Source: Granulicella sp. 5B5 (GTDB taxonomy: Bacteria > Acidobacteriota > Terriglobia > Terriglobales > Acidobacteriaceae). From it: a DNA stretch of 64,000 bases. The notes beneath the pieces were generated by a model. The model did not search any database. It was not told where the DNA came from and saw only the letters and a program-made list of their open reading frames with translations. The translations under genes and the position numbers were made by a program. This document shows positions 9,093 through 19,676 of this stretch, piece after piece (the first letter of the stretch is position 1; the number at the start of each line of letters is the position of its first letter). The DNA is taken from positions 372,001 through 436,000 of the forward strand of contig NZ_CP046444.1 of NCBI RefSeq assembly GCF_014083945.1. Reading direction: 5' to 3'.

Positions 9093-10868
9093 TTACTGCT
9101 CGACGATGAACGGGGCGCTCTGGGCGATGGCCTGCTTGGTGACCCCGTCATTGACCTTGATGGTGACCTGATAACGGCCCGGATCGAGACTGGCGAGTGG
9201 CATGCTCTTCTCCAGCGTGACCTGATCGGCGTTGGGGTTCATCTTGGACGCTAACTCGGACATATCGAGAATCTGCTTGTTGGTTGCGAGGTCAAGCACC
9301 TGGTATTCGATGGTCGCGTCGTTCTTCTTGCTGTCGTTGATGCCGAGGTTGTAGACCTGCATCCAGAAGTTCAGGTTCTGACCGCGATGGAAGACGACCG
9401 GGGTAGAAATCGTAGCCGGAACGCGAGGAATGACCTTGGTGTTGCCGATGACGAAGTTGCCGGCGCCTACGTCCTTGGTGGGCACACGCTCCATGGAGCT
9501 GGCGAGGATGAGCGAAGAGGATGCAAGGCGGTCATCGTCATACTTGGGCACGTCCACACTGCGTCTCCAGACGCCGACGTGATCGGGGTTGTTGACGTCC
9601 TTGATGGCGATCTCGACCTTGTAACGGCCCGGGGGCAACGGCAATGCCTTCCAGTAGACCGACTGATTGTTCTTGGTGCGTTGCAGCAGGTCGCTGGGGG
9701 TTTCGACCGTAACCGTATCCTCGAATGTCTGGACAACGCGGTGGGTCATGGTGCTGACACGGCCGAGGATATTGACGACTCCCTTGGAGTCGCCGTCCTT
9801 GGTGGTGTAGGTGATGTCTCCGTTGCGGATCTCGAGAGTGACTGGCACCATGACAGTCTCGTTGGTCAGCTTGACATAGTCGGTGCGGACATCAAAGAGG
9901 AACGGCGGGCCGGTGAGGATCTTCTCCGAGGCGAGGAACTGGTCGAGGTCGGCGAACTTGATCGGCGGGGGGGCGAAGAGCTTGGCGAAGGTGTCGAGGC
10001 GGTCAAACTGCTTGCTCTGCTGGCTGGAGGCGAGCGGACCGTTGCCAAGCTGCTCAAGGCCGCCGCCGGAGAAGCGGTCAGCCTTCTTGGCTTGGCCTTC
10101 CTCTTCGTACTGGGTGAGGCCGGCGCCCGGGACGTGCTTGAGGGCGTCCTTCTCGGAGCGGTCGATGGTGGCGTGGTAGTCGCCGCACATGCAGGTGTCG
10201 ACAAACTCAATGTCGATGTTGTCGCCGATGCCGGCAAGATAGCGGTAGTGCCACACTTCAAACGGGAAGGTAGAGGTGTTGCCGCCGCCCTCTTCCATGG
10301 GACGGTCGTAGCTGCCGCCGGAGGGGTGGGAGTCGATGGAGTCGGGCTTGCCGTAGGCGATGTAGATGTGGCCGCGATCGGTCATCCAGCCGGGCTTGCC
10401 GGCGGCGAAGTGCTCGTTCGCGTAGGCGATGCGGGCGTAGTGCTCGTCCTTGTACTCGTTGTCGGGAGAGTCGGGATTGGGGTTGCGGCGGAGCCAGAAC
10501 TGCTCGATGAACTGATCGCGCTCCTCGTCGTTGGAGAGGCTCTTGAAGGCCTTGGCCTCCTCGTCGGTGATGATCCAGCGGACATCCTCGTCGAGCCACT
10601 TCTTGTACTCACCCTTGAGCTCTGCGCGGGTGTTCTTGACACGCTCACGCTCCTCGCGGTCGGAGAGGCGGCGCTTCAGGGGGTCGGGCTTCTCCGGGGT
10701 GGGTGGAACCTTGACGACCGAGCCGTTGTCCTGCACCGTCTGCTGCTGGCCGGGCTGCTGCACCACTGCGGCAGGTGCCTGGTCCTGCGCCTGGGCGATG
10801 AACCCGGTGCAGGTGAAGCTAACCAGCGCAATGCCAGCGAGTAAAAAGGTACGATTCGGTGAGTTCAT
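9093..10868 (-). CDS. GWxTD domain-containing protein
   Basis: This 591-residue protein has a signal peptide (FLLAGIALVSFTCTGFIAQAQ), a charged segment with DEDVRWIITDEEAKAF, and the diagnostic GWMTDRGHIYIAYGKPDSID motif of the GWxTD family, known mostly from Acidobacteriota and other soil phyla. The C-terminal half holds extracellular-type beta domains (VPVTLEIRNGDITYT, PPGRYKVEIAIKDVNNPDH). The role of the family is not established. The ATG at 10868 has AGGAG 11 bases upstream, better than a GTG at 10880. It diverges from the adaptor gene at 11138. Confidence 0.85.
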   Translation of the reverse strand: MNSPNRTFLLAGIALVSFTCTGFIAQAQDQAPAAVVQQPGQQQTVQDNGSVVKVPPTPEKPDPLKRRLSDREERERVKNTRAELKGEYKKWLDEDVRWIITDEEAKAFKSLSNDEERDQFIEQFWLRRNPNPDSPDNEYKDEHYARIAYANEHFAAGKPGWMTDRGHIYIAYGKPDSIDSHPSGGSYDRPMEEGGGNTSTFPFEVWHYRYLAGIGDNIDIEFVDTCMCGDYHATIDRSEKDALKHVPGAGLTQYEEEGQAKKADRFSGGGLEQLGNGPLASSQQSKQFDRLDTFAKLFAPPPIKFADLDQFLASEKILTGPPFLFDVRTDYVKLTNETVMVPVTLEIRNGDITYTTKDGDSKGVVNILGRVSTMTHRVVQTFEDTVTVETPSDLLQRTKNNQSVYWKALPLPPGRYKVEIAIKDVNNPDHVGVWRRSVDVPKYDDDRLASSSLILASSMERVPTKDVGAGNFVIGNTKVIPRVPATISTPVVFHRGQNLNFWMQVYNLGINDSKKNDATIEYQVLDLATNKQILDMSELASKMNPNADQVTLEKSMPLASLDPGRYQVTIKVNDGVTKQAIAQSAPFIVEQ

Positions 10869-11137
10869 GGGCTGCCGCACTCCTGTTTCTAGACGGTTTC
10901 ATTCTAGACTCCCGGGGCTGCACATACAAGACGCCAGGCGGTGGCACTGTTATGATCAGCCAAGGACTCTCTGTCTCGAACATGGTCGTATTGGTCCGAC
11001 GTTCCGCCCGTAAATACGTCATACCCTTCAGAGGCAGTTAAAGCCGTGGAACCAAACCCGGTTCGCCAGCGTAATTAGCGATAATCGGGCCGCTCGCGAT
11101 ATCCAAAATTGAGCTCAACCGGAAAGCATTGCTTCTG

Positions 11138-12556
11138 ATGAACGGAAAGAAAATCCTCTTTTTAGTCCTGGGTCTGGTCGCGATCGTCGGCCTGGTCGTC
11201 GGAACGTGGCTGCATAGCCGGTCGAATGTGCTGGCGGTGACGACGGCGAAGGCTGTGCGCGAGGACCTCGACGCGAATGTGAGCGGCACCGGGCAGATCC
11301 GTCCGAAGACGTTTGTGAACGTCGGCGCGACTGCGTTTGGGCGGATCACGCACCTGTATGTGAAGGAAGGCGACCACGTGAAGGCCGGCGACATCCTGGC
11401 CAAGGTGGAGAGCGTGCAGCCGGAGGCGACGGTGTCGGCACAGAAGGCGGCGATCCAGGCGTCGGAGACAGACATCAACTCGTACATTGCGGCGGAGAAG
11501 ACCGCGGTAGCGAACGTGTCCGAGGCCAAGGCGGACCTGCAGCAGAAGCAACTGGACTACACGCGCGCCAAGGAGTTGTACCAGGACCAGTTGATCGCCA
11601 AACAGGACTATGACGCGAAGGTGGCGGCCTACAACATGTCCGAGGCGACGCTGCAGCAGCGCAATGCGGCAGTGGCGCAGGCACTGGCGCAGACAGCATC
11701 CGCTCGCGGGCATATGGACCAGGCCGTGGCCAGTCAGCGGGCGAACTACGACTCGTTGGACAAGACGGTCAGCCGCGCGCCGTTCGATGGACTGGTGACG
11801 AACGTGCCGGTGCGCGAGGGCGAGACAGTGGTTGTGGGCATCCAGAACGCGGAGGGCTCCACACTGATGACGCTGGCCGATATGAGCGTGATTACGGCCG
11901 AGGTGAAGGTGGATGAGACCGACATCGTGAACGTGGCGCTGGGGCAGCCTGCCGATGTGACGGTGGACGCTCTGCCGGGCAGGGTCTTCAAAGGACATGT
12001 AACCGAGGTAGGCGACCAGGCGCTGCTGCGCACGACCGGACAGGCGACCTCGACCTCAACGACTGGCACCGAAGAGGCGAAGGACTTCAAGGTAGTGGTA
12101 ACGCTGGACGGCATCAGGGACAATGGGACGCAGATCCCTGACCAGCTGCGGCCGGGCCTCTCCTGCACGGCGAAGATCACGACGGCGCACAAGCCGGATA
12201 CGCTGACAATCCCCATCCAAGCACTCGTGGAGCGGGACGCGGCAAAGGAGGCGGAGCTGTTCAAGAACAACGGCAAGGTTTCCCCGACAGCAGCACCGAC
12301 CGACCCAGGTAAGGCTGTTCCGCTGGTGCAGGGCGTGTATCTGCTGGTGGACGAGAAGAACCGCCTGCGGGTGAAGTTTGTGCCTGTGACGACCGGCGTA
12401 ACCGGCACGACGGACATCCAGGTGCTCTCCGGATTGAAGCCCGGCGATGAGCTTGTGACGGGCCGGTATAAGACGCTTCGTATTCTGAAGAGCGGTCTGG
12501 CTGTGAAGCGTGACAACAGTATTGCCGCACCGATTGTTGACGACAGCACCAGCTAA
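11138..12556 (+). CDS. MacA/HlyD-type periplasmic adaptor subunit
   Basis: The product, about 472 residues, is a membrane fusion protein anchored by one N-terminal segment ([19 protein letters not shown]). It shows the lipoyl-like half motifs [22 protein letters not shown] and [15 protein letters not shown] flanking an alpha-helical hairpin (about residues 110-200) rich in Ala, Gln and Lys, then barrel and membrane-proximal domains. Adaptors of this kind link an inner membrane transporter to an outer membrane channel. An ABC ATPase follows 43 bases downstream. The ATG at 11138 is chosen; a TTG at 11129 is also possible. Confidence 0.9.
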   Translation: MNGKKILFLVLGLVAIVGLVVGTWLHSRSNVLAVTTAKAVREDLDANVSGTGQIRPKTFVNVGATAFGRITHLYVKEGDHVKAGDILAKVESVQPEATVSAQKAAIQASETDINSYIAAEKTAVANVSEAKADLQQKQLDYTRAKELYQDQLIAKQDYDAKVAAYNMSEATLQQRNAAVAQALAQTASARGHMDQAVASQRANYDSLDKTVSRAPFDGLVTNVPVREGETVVVGIQNAEGSTLMTLADMSVITAEVKVDETDIVNVALGQPADVTVDALPGRVFKGHVTEVGDQALLRTTGQATSTSTTGTEEAKDFKVVVTLDGIRDNGTQIPDQLRPGLSCTAKITTAHKPDTLTIPIQALVERDAAKEAELFKNNGKVSPTAAPTDPGKAVPLVQGVYLLVDEKNRLRVKFVPVTTGVTGTTDIQVLSGLKPGDELVTGRYKTLRILKSGLAVKRDNSIAAPIVDDSTS

Positions 12557-12599
12557 TTTCAGTTCCCTGCTGCTTGGCACTGCACCTTTGGAGGTATCC

Positions 12600-13385
12600 A
12601 TGGCCCTCGACACTCTCGACCCAACCGTTCCCGACCATACTGAGCACCGCACAGGCAGCAACGCCGACGGCCCGCATGACGGCGATGTGATCGTGACGAA
12701 CAACCTGTGGAAGACCTACGAGATGGGCGACCAGCTAGTGCATGCGCTGCGGGGCGTGGACATCCGCATCCGTCATAACGAGTACGTGGCGATCATGGGG
12801 CCGTCAGGCTCGGGCAAGTCGACGCTGATGAACCTGCTGGGCTGCCTGGACTCGCCGAGCGAGGGCCAGTACTGGTTGAACGGGCACGATGTTTCGAGCC
12901 TGAACGACGATGAACTGGCGCGCATCCGCAACAAGGAGATCGGGTTCGTCTTCCAGACGTTCAACCTGCTGGCGCGCGCGACTGCGCTGCACAACGTGGA
13001 ACTGCCGCTGATCTACAACGGCACGCCGGCAGCGGCGCGGATCGAACGGGCGAAGCATGTGCTGGAGAGCGTGAACCTGGGCAGCCGCATGATGCACAAG
13101 CCGAATGAACTCTCTGGCGGCCAGCGGCAGCGTGTGGCGATTGCGCGGGCGCTGGTGAACAACCCGTCGATCATTCTGGCCGACGAGCCCACGGGCAACC
13201 TGGATTCGAAGACGTCGGTGGAGATTATGGCGCTGTTCGACGAGTTGCAGGCGCGCGGCAACACGATCATCCTGGTGACGCATGAGCCGGACATCGCGGA
13301 GTTCGCACACCGCATCATCTCGATCCGCGACGGCTCGGTGGAGTCCGATGGGCCGAGCAACCGGATGCGGCATAGCCAACAGTAA
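12600..13385 (+). CDS. ABC transporter ATP-binding protein, MacB/LolD type
   Basis: This 261-residue ATPase has Walker [11 protein letters not shown]-loop VFQTFNLL, signature [15 protein letters not shown], Walker [14 protein letters not shown] and switch His in LVTHEPD, the pattern of the MacB/LolD family that powers export or envelope lipoprotein and peptide transport. The start at 12600 follows GGAGG with good spacing. The FtsX-like permease normally encoded next is missing: the following gene encodes a secreted protein of unrelated type. The permease must be elsewhere if the system works. Confidence 0.92.
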   Translation: MALDTLDPTVPDHTEHRTGSNADGPHDGDVIVTNNLWKTYEMGDQLVHALRGVDIRIRHNEYVAIMGPSGSGKSTLMNLLGCLDSPSEGQYWLNGHDVSSLNDDELARIRNKEIGFVFQTFNLLARATALHNVELPLIYNGTPAAARIERAKHVLESVNLGSRMMHKPNELSGGQRQRVAIARALVNNPSIILADEPTGNLDSKTSVEIMALFDELQARGNTIILVTHEPDIAEFAHRIISIRDGSVESDGPSNRMRHSQQ

Positions 13386-13525
13386 CGAGATCGACGCTGG
13401 GATTGTCCGCTTCGCTCATTTTGTGAGTAAGACATTGATAGATCGCGACATCCGCATCTGGAAGCGCAACCTATTGACACGCTGCGCCACAACATTCTGC
13501 CGGAACACGCATCTAAACTAGAGGC

Positions 13526-16500
13526 ATGGCGAAACGACGAGCCTCTTTGCTTCTGACTGCTTCACTGCTTCTTTTCCTCGTTTGCCAACGTGCGTCCGCA
13601 GATGCGCGCTTTGACCTGGTGGGGCCGAAGATCGATGTCCGCGTGACCCGCAGCGGGGTGACGCTGCCGATTGCCGCAGTGCCCAACCTGCAGCCGGGAG
13701 ACCGGCTATGGATCCATCCTGACCTGCCGCCGACCCAATCGGTGAAATACCTGCTGATTGTGGTGTTTCTACGCGGAACGACCAATCCTCCGCCCCCGGA
13801 GTGGTTCACGCGCATCGAGACATGGCAGAAGAGCGTGCGCGAAGAAGGCATGTTCATCACGGTGCCACAGGAGGCGCAGCAGGCGGTGATGTTTCTGGCC
13901 CCCGAAACGGGAGGCGATTTTTCGACGCTGCGGTCTGCCGTACAGGGACGACCTGGAGCGTTCGTCCGAGCCTCGCAGGACCTGCTCGAAGCCGGCTTTG
14001 AGGAGGCGCGGATAGAGCGCTATATCGCCGACATTCGGCGTGTACCGCCAGCCGACCCGGCGGAGCTGCAGAAGCACTCCGACCTGCTGGCGCGGACGCT
14101 GGCGCTGAAGCCCAACGCCGATTGCTTCAAGCGGTCGGTGGACACACAGTTCACGTGCCTGACGCAGTCGGGATCGCAGATTGTGCTGGACGATGGGCAT
14201 GGGCAGACGATCAGCGACACGCTGAATGGACCGGCGTCGGACCTGATTGCACAGGCGAGCTTCACGCAGGCGGCAGGTGGCGGTTTGTACTCGGCGTATG
14301 TGGGCGCAATTGTGGACGTGGTGCGCATCATGGGCAATCTGCACACGGCGCAGTACCAGTACATTCCGGCGATCAGCTTTCCGCAGGCGGAGCAGATGAA
14401 CCTGCGGTTGAATACCCCGCCGTCTTTTCATAATCCGAAGTCGGTGCTGGTGATTGCGCTGCCCGCGGTGCGCGCAGCGGTGCTGCCCCCGCTGCGGACG
14501 GCCGACCCGAACCATGTCGCGTGCATGATTCAACCGTCGGTGACGCTGCCGGTGGAGGGGGCGCCGCTGGTGTTCTCGGCTGACTTTGCGCACAACATGG
14601 TGCTGCATCTGAACACGCCGCCAGGTGCTCCCGTGGAGGCGGATATCCCGCTGACTCCGGATGCTTATTACGGAGGGCTGGTGTTGCAACAACTGCCGAA
14701 ACATCACGTCCCCCTGACGGATACACCGCCGGGGCCGCGGCCCTTGGATGCGCAGCGCGGTGGCAACGCTGCTGCGCCGGCGAAGAAGCCGACCGAGCCG
14801 GAGCCGGTATTGTTGACGGGGACCGTGCAGGGAATGTGGGGATTTGACCGCTTCAGCGGGCCGACGCTGCCGCTGCAGCAGCTGCCAGGCAGCGGCTGGC
14901 ACATTGTGACGCGGGGCGGAAGTGGAGATCTGATTGCAGGCAAGAAGACCGAGCTGCTGCTGGCCTCGACCGGCACGGCCTGTGTACATACGATCACGGC
15001 GCGGCCGAATGGGACGAAGGCGAACATCCGCATCCCGTTCAAGGCCGAGCCGCTGACGCGTCCGCCGGACACGGACTCTGCAACGCAGCCACCGATTGAC
15101 CCATCGGCTCCGCTGTCGGATGTGCTGTCACTGGCCGTGCCGGTGGATCAGAACATTACTCCGGGCGACCTGAACCTGAGCATCCAGCAGTATGACCAGC
15201 CGAAGCCGGACGAGGTAGCGGCACGCACCTTTGCGGAGCCGGCGACGGTGACGTCCGTGGAGCTGCATGCGGGAGATCGTTTGGTTGAGTTGACCGGGAC
15301 GCACCTGAACGAGATCAGCCAGCTGACGCTGGGCGACTTGTCCTTCGCGCCGACAAGCAGCGGGCTTACCGATGTGGATTTTCTGGAGCTGACGCTGGGG
15401 CAGAACACCCCGCCGCCTTCAACACACCAGGGAGAGAAGCTGATGGCGAGTCTGAGCCTGCGCGATGGGCGCGTGCTGACGGTGCCGGTGACAGTCTCCG
15501 CGCCGCGGCCCTCGGTGAGCCTGCTGTCGAAGACGGCGACGCCAGACAAGTCGATCGTTCAACTGACGAACCCGGATGACCTGCCATTGAGCTCGCAGCT
15601 GACGTTTACGCTGAAGAGCCAGAGCCCGTTTCCGCGCAATGGGGAGATTGAGATCGACACGCTGGATGGGACACTGCGAACGGTGCTGACGCTGGCGCCC
15701 TCGGGCGGCCTGCTGCTGCAGGATCCACACACGGTAGTGGCGACCCTCGACCCGCTGCGTTCGTTTGGACCGAGCGCGTTTGGCGCGCTGCACCTGCGCG
15801 CGATCTATCCCTCGGGGATGGAAAAACCGATTACAACGCGGCCAGGTGTTCCTACTCAGAACGGCGAGATTGCGGCGCGGCTGACGGAAGACCTGTCGCA
15901 GGGTGCGATGGATGCAGCCGCACACCCCGCTGCGGAGCGCAATCCGGACGGCACGCTGAAGACAACCACGAACGATACGGCGAGCGTGAGCGACTGGGTG
16001 CCGCTGGCGACGCTGGTGCGGCTGCCCAAGCTGACCCAGCTGCAATGTCCGGCGGAGGTGACGCAACCTTGTACGCTGACGGGCAGCGATCTGTTCCTGG
16101 TGCAGGCGGTATCGAACGACCCGGCGTTTGAGAGCCCCACGGCGGTCCCAGACGGGTTTACCGGGACAACGCTAACGGTGCCGCACGCATCGGCGTACAC
16201 GGTGTTCCTGCAGCTGAGGGACGACCCAGAGGCGATCGACTCGGCGGTCTTCCCTGCACCGCCGCCACCGGTGACGGCGCATGTACACCATGGGGGAGCG
16301 AGGTCGTCGCATAGCTCGAAGGAGGCTGCGGCGGAGGGCTCGGGCTCTACTGCGACACCGACAGCTCCTGCAGATGGTGGAACGACAGCTCCCGCGGCGG
16401 GGACGCCGGCCTCTCCGAACAGCCCGGTAACGACTCCGTCGACGACAGGGACAGGCGCAACGCAGAAGAGCCCGGCGACGAAGCCGGGCCCCTCTAAAAC

Positions 16501-16534
16501 GCCTTCAACTGCACCGCCTGCTACTCCGCAATAG
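13526..16534 (+). CDS. Large secreted protein of unknown function
   Basis: The frame encodes 1002 residues with a signal peptide (RASLLLTASLLLFLVCQRASA). The body has no motif I can assign. It contains a region rich in aliphatic and small residues (about 200-400), several possible immunoglobulin-like or IPT-like beta segments in the second half (TSVELHAGDRLVELTGTHL, then EISQLTLGDLSF), and a C-terminal tail of about 80 residues made almost only of Pro, Thr, Ala, Ser and Gly. It follows the orphan ABC ATPase after 140 bases and overlaps the convergent permease gene by 14 bases. An envelope or surface role is plausible but unproven. Confidence 0.75.
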   Translation: MAKRRASLLLTASLLLFLVCQRASADARFDLVGPKIDVRVTRSGVTLPIAAVPNLQPGDRLWIHPDLPPTQSVKYLLIVVFLRGTTNPPPPEWFTRIETWQKSVREEGMFITVPQEAQQAVMFLAPETGGDFSTLRSAVQGRPGAFVRASQDLLEAGFEEARIERYIADIRRVPPADPAELQKHSDLLARTLALKPNADCFKRSVDTQFTCLTQSGSQIVLDDGHGQTISDTLNGPASDLIAQASFTQAAGGGLYSAYVGAIVDVVRIMGNLHTAQYQYIPAISFPQAEQMNLRLNTPPSFHNPKSVLVIALPAVRAAVLPPLRTADPNHVACMIQPSVTLPVEGAPLVFSADFAHNMVLHLNTPPGAPVEADIPLTPDAYYGGLVLQQLPKHHVPLTDTPPGPRPLDAQRGGNAAAPAKKPTEPEPVLLTGTVQGMWGFDRFSGPTLPLQQLPGSGWHIVTRGGSGDLIAGKKTELLLASTGTACVHTITARPNGTKANIRIPFKAEPLTRPPDTDSATQPPIDPSAPLSDVLSLAVPVDQNITPGDLNLSIQQYDQPKPDEVAARTFAEPATVTSVELHAGDRLVELTGTHLNEISQLTLGDLSFAPTSSGLTDVDFLELTLGQNTPPPSTHQGEKLMASLSLRDGRVLTVPVTVSAPRPSVSLLSKTATPDKSIVQLTNPDDLPLSSQLTFTLKSQSPFPRNGEIEIDTLDGTLRTVLTLAPSGGLLLQDPHTVVATLDPLRSFGPSAFGALHLRAIYPSGMEKPITTRPGVPTQNGEIAARLTEDLSQGAMDAAAHPAAERNPDGTLKTTTNDTASVSDWVPLATLVRLPKLTQLQCPAEVTQPCTLTGSDLFLVQAVSNDPAFESPTAVPDGFTGTTLTVPHASAYTVFLQLRDDPEAIDSAVFPAPPPPVTAHVHHGGARSSHSSKEAAAEGSGSTATPTAPADGGTTAPAAGTPASPNSPVTTPSTTGTGATQKSPATKPGPSKTPSTAPPATPQ

Positions 16535-18146
16535 GTGTGTCACCTGCATCGAGCTCGCCAGGCAGCTCGTGCAGTTGCACACGGCTGTGCTTCTGCCCGT
16601 AGGTGAAGTAGACCACGAGGCCGATGATGAGCCAGATGATGAGCCGCGCCCAGTTGAGCCACCCAAGCTTGATCATCATGTAGCCGTTGAAGAGGATGCC
16701 GAGCACAGGCACCAGCGGCACCCAGGGCGTGCGGAAGGGGCGCTCCTTGTTAGGGTCGGTGTGGCGCAACACCATGATGGAGATGCAGACGATGACGAAG
16801 GCCAGCAGCGTGCCGATGTTGACCATCTTGCCGATGTCGTCGATGGGCGTGAGCGCGCCGACGATGGCGGCAATCGTGCCGACAAGGAAGGTGTTCTTGA
16901 ACGGTGTGCGGAACTTCGGATGCACCTCGGCGAAGAATTTCTTGGGCAGCAGGCCGTCGTTCGCCATGGCGTAGAGAACTCGGGTCTGGCCGAGGAGCAT
17001 GACGAGCATGACACTGGTGAGACCGGCGAGCGCGCCCGCAGTGATGATGTTGCTGGCCCAGGGCAGGCCGCGGTCAAGGAATGCACGCGCGATGGGAGCC
17101 TCAATGCTGACCTGCTGCCAGGGCACCATGCCGGTGAGTACAGCGGCGACTCCGATGTAAAGCAGCGTGCAGACAGCCAGCGAGACAATGATGCCGATAG
17201 GAAGATCGCGCTGCGGGTTCTTAGCCTCCTGCGCGGTGGTGGAGACGGCGTCGAAGCCGATGTAGGCGAAGAAAATGTACGCCGCACCTGCGCCGATGCC
17301 CGCAAAGCCCATGGGAGCGAATGTGTGCCAGCTGCTGCCCCAGTTGGCAACGTGCACGTAACGCGAGCCGAGAACCAGTACAAAGAGCACTACAGCGACC
17401 TTGACGGCCACGATGGCAGTGTTGAACTTGGCCGACTCCTGAATACCGATGGCGAGGATACTGGTGACGACGAGAGCGATGAGGAAGGCCGGGAGATTGA
17501 AGCCGATCTCGTGGCCGAAGAGGACGGGCGCGGCGAGGAAGACGTGGGCGCGGGCCATCATGTCGGCAGTAGGCGCGTCCTTGAGCGCGCCGAGCTTGGC
17601 GATATAGTCCTGCGTGCCCGGCACGTAGCTGGCGTAGTTGGAGGCCATGATCTGGCGGCAGACGTTGTCGAGCGCGACGCCGAGCGCGGTCCAGTGGTCG
17701 TAAGCCAGCCAGAGCGGAAAGTGGATGTGGAAGATTTCGAGGACTTCGACGAAATAGTTGGACCAGCCGGAGCTGACGGTGCTGGCGCCCATGGCGTACT
17801 CCAGCGTGAGGTCCCAGCCGATGATCCAGGCGATGAGTTCGCCGAGTGTGGCGTAGGCATAGGTGTAGGCGGAGCCGGCGAGGGGGATCATCGCGGCGAA
17901 CTCGGCGTAGCAGAGGCCGGCGAAGGCACAGCCGAGGCCGCTGAGCACGAAGGAGAGCATCAGGCCCGGGCCTGCGTAGTGCGCTCCAAGGCCGGCCAGG
18001 ACAAAGATGCCCGCTCCGATGACAGCACCGACACCGAGTGCCGTCAGCTGAAAGGGCCCGAGCGTTCGTTTGAGTGTGTTTTCACCCGTGGCCGAGGCCT
18101 CGGCCATCAGCACATTCATCGACTTCTTCGCAAAAAGATTCGCCAT
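16521..18146 (-). CDS. APC-family amino acid permease, cationic amino acid transporter type
   Basis: This 541-residue inner membrane protein has at least twelve hydrophobic segments and the APC motif GVGAVIGAGIFVLAGLGAHY near the N-terminus, followed by FAGLCYAEFAAMIP and later GFDAVSTTAQEAKNPQRDLP, typical of CAT/YfnA-like carriers. Substrate specificity cannot be read from the sequence. It is the last gene of a probable operon with another APC permease four bases upstream. Confidence 0.88.
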   Translation of the reverse strand: MANLFAKKSMNVLMAEASATGENTLKRTLGPFQLTALGVGAVIGAGIFVLAGLGAHYAGPGLMLSFVLSGLGCAFAGLCYAEFAAMIPLAGSAYTYAYATLGELIAWIIGWDLTLEYAMGASTVSSGWSNYFVEVLEIFHIHFPLWLAYDHWTALGVALDNVCRQIMASNYASYVPGTQDYIAKLGALKDAPTADMMARAHVFLAAPVLFGHEIGFNLPAFLIALVVTSILAIGIQESAKFNTAIVAVKVAVVLFVLVLGSRYVHVANWGSSWHTFAPMGFAGIGAGAAYIFFAYIGFDAVSTTAQEAKNPQRDLPIGIIVSLAVCTLLYIGVAAVLTGMVPWQQVSIEAPIARAFLDRGLPWASNIITAGALAGLTSVMLVMLLGQTRVLYAMANDGLLPKKFFAEVHPKFRTPFKNTFLVGTIAAIVGALTPIDDIGKMVNIGTLLAFVIVCISIMVLRHTDPNKERPFRTPWVPLVPVLGILFNGYMMIKLGWLNWARLIIWLIIGLVVYFTYGQKHSRVQLHELPGELDAGDTPIAE

Positions 18147-18149
18147 CCG

Positions 18150-19676
18150 TTATTCAAACTCCCTGTTTCTTTTCCGTGCAGTCTGCCAGACCCAGTACAC
18201 CGGAACGCCGAGCAAAACGAGCAGCAGCCCCGGCCACGTGTATTGAGGCTTGTATCGCAACAGTACACCACAAATCCACGTTGCCATGACGATATACAGC
18301 GCGGGCAGCACCGGGTACCCGAAGGCTTTGTAGGGCCTCGGCGTGTCCGGCTGGGTGCGGCGCAAGACGAAGAGGCCGCCGATGGTGAGGATGTAGAAGA
18401 CCAGCACGGCGAAGATAACGTAGTCCAGCAGGTTGCCGTACTGGCCGCTGAGGCAGAGCAGGCAAGCCCAGGCGCACTGCATCCAGAGCGAGTTTTTTGG
18501 CACGCCGGTCTTGGCGTCGAGGACGCCGGTGCTCTTGAAGAAGAGGCCGTCGTGGCTCATGGCGTAGTAGACACGCGCGCCGGCGAGTAGCATGCCGTTG
18601 ACGCAGCCGAAGGTGCTGACGAGGATCGCTGCGGCCATGAGCTTGGCGCCGATGCCGCCGAAGGCCGCCTGCATGACAGCGGTGGCGACGCGGTCCTGCG
18701 GTACGGTCTGGATCGCGGATATCGGCAGCACGCTAAGGTAGACAAAGTTGCAGCCGATGTAGAGCAGCAGCACGACTCCCGTGCCGATGGCGAGCGAGAG
18801 CGGCAGGTTGCGCTTAGGGTCCTGGATCTCGCCGGCAGTGAAGGTAACGTTGTTCCAGGCGTCCGAGCTGAAGAGCGACCCTACCTGCACGATGGCGATG
18901 GCTGTGAGGCCACTGACAAGGGCCGCTCCGCCGCCAAGGCCGAGGAAGGAGCCGATCTGGATGGGATGCGTCGTGGTGAGGTTCGCGCTCGCCCAGAAGA
19001 CGTGCCAGTGAGGGCCGAAGTTGGTGGCGACGGCGATGGCATTCTTGGCGAAGAGGCCTACAGCGATGACCGCGAGCAGCGAGAGCACCTTCGTGCTGGT
19101 GAAGACGTTCTGGATCGCCGCGCCGGTCTTGATACCGCGGGTGTTGGTGAAGGTGAGCAGAACGATGATCGCGATGGCCGCGAGGTTCGCAGTGCTGAGG
19201 CCGACGTTCCCGCTGCCGACGTGGATGATCCAGTGGGTCTGGCTGACCGACGGAAAGAAGACGCCGAGGAACTTGCCGAAGGCCACGCCCACGGCGGCGA
19301 TGGTGCCGGTCTGGATGACGGTGAAGAGCGTCCAGCCATAAAGAAAGCCCCAGATGGGACCGAGCGATTCGCGCAGGTAGACGTATTGGCCGCCGGCCTT
19401 GGGCATCATGGCGGCGAGCTCGCCATAGCTGAGCGCGCCGATGATGGTCATGAGCGCGGTGACGATCCACGCGGCGACCAGCAGTGCGGGCGAGCCGAGC
19501 GTGCGGCTCATGTCCGCCGGGACGATGAAGATGCCCGAGCCGATCATGGAGCCCATGACGATGGCCGTGGCCGAAAACAGACCGAGGCCGCGCACAAAGT
19601 GCGGCGCGCTGGTTTCTGTCGTTGAACCCTGAGTGGGAGCCGATGGAGTCACTTCTCCAAACCCTATCGCAAACAC
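18150..19676 (-). CDS. APC-family amino acid permease
   Basis: This 508-residue protein has about twelve membrane segments. The first carries IVMGSMIGSGIFIVPADMSR, then SYGELAAMMPKAGGQYVYLRE, the usual APC start. It differs from its neighbour at 16521 in length and motif spelling, so the two are old paralogues and not a recent duplication. The GTG at 19676 overlaps the end of thiE by 13 bases; a GTG at 19652 is an alternative start. Confidence 0.87.
   Translation of the reverse strand: MFAIGFGEVTPSAPTQGSTTETSAPHFVRGLGLFSATAIVMGSMIGSGIFIVPADMSRTLGSPALLVAAWIVTALMTIIGALSYGELAAMMPKAGGQYVYLRESLGPIWGFLYGWTLFTVIQTGTIAAVGVAFGKFLGVFFPSVSQTHWIIHVGSGNVGLSTANLAAIAIIVLLTFTNTRGIKTGAAIQNVFTSTKVLSLLAVIAVGLFAKNAIAVATNFGPHWHVFWASANLTTTHPIQIGSFLGLGGGAALVSGLTAIAIVQVGSLFSSDAWNNVTFTAGEIQDPKRNLPLSLAIGTGVVLLLYIGCNFVYLSVLPISAIQTVPQDRVATAVMQAAFGGIGAKLMAAAILVSTFGCVNGMLLAGARVYYAMSHDGLFFKSTGVLDAKTGVPKNSLWMQCAWACLLCLSGQYGNLLDYVIFAVLVFYILTIGGLFVLRRTQPDTPRPYKAFGYPVLPALYIVMATWICGVLLRYKPQYTWPGLLLVLLGVPVYWVWQTARKRNREFE

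Noticed and set aside
9387-10844. A 485-codon open frame antisense to the GWxTD gene
   Set aside because: No motif, signal or start site supports it, while the minus-strand gene has a clear family motif.
16569-18590. A 673-codon open frame on the plus strand
   Set aside because: It is antisense to two APC permeases and its product is an acidic low-meaning sequence; it reflects the GC-rich codon pattern of the real genes.
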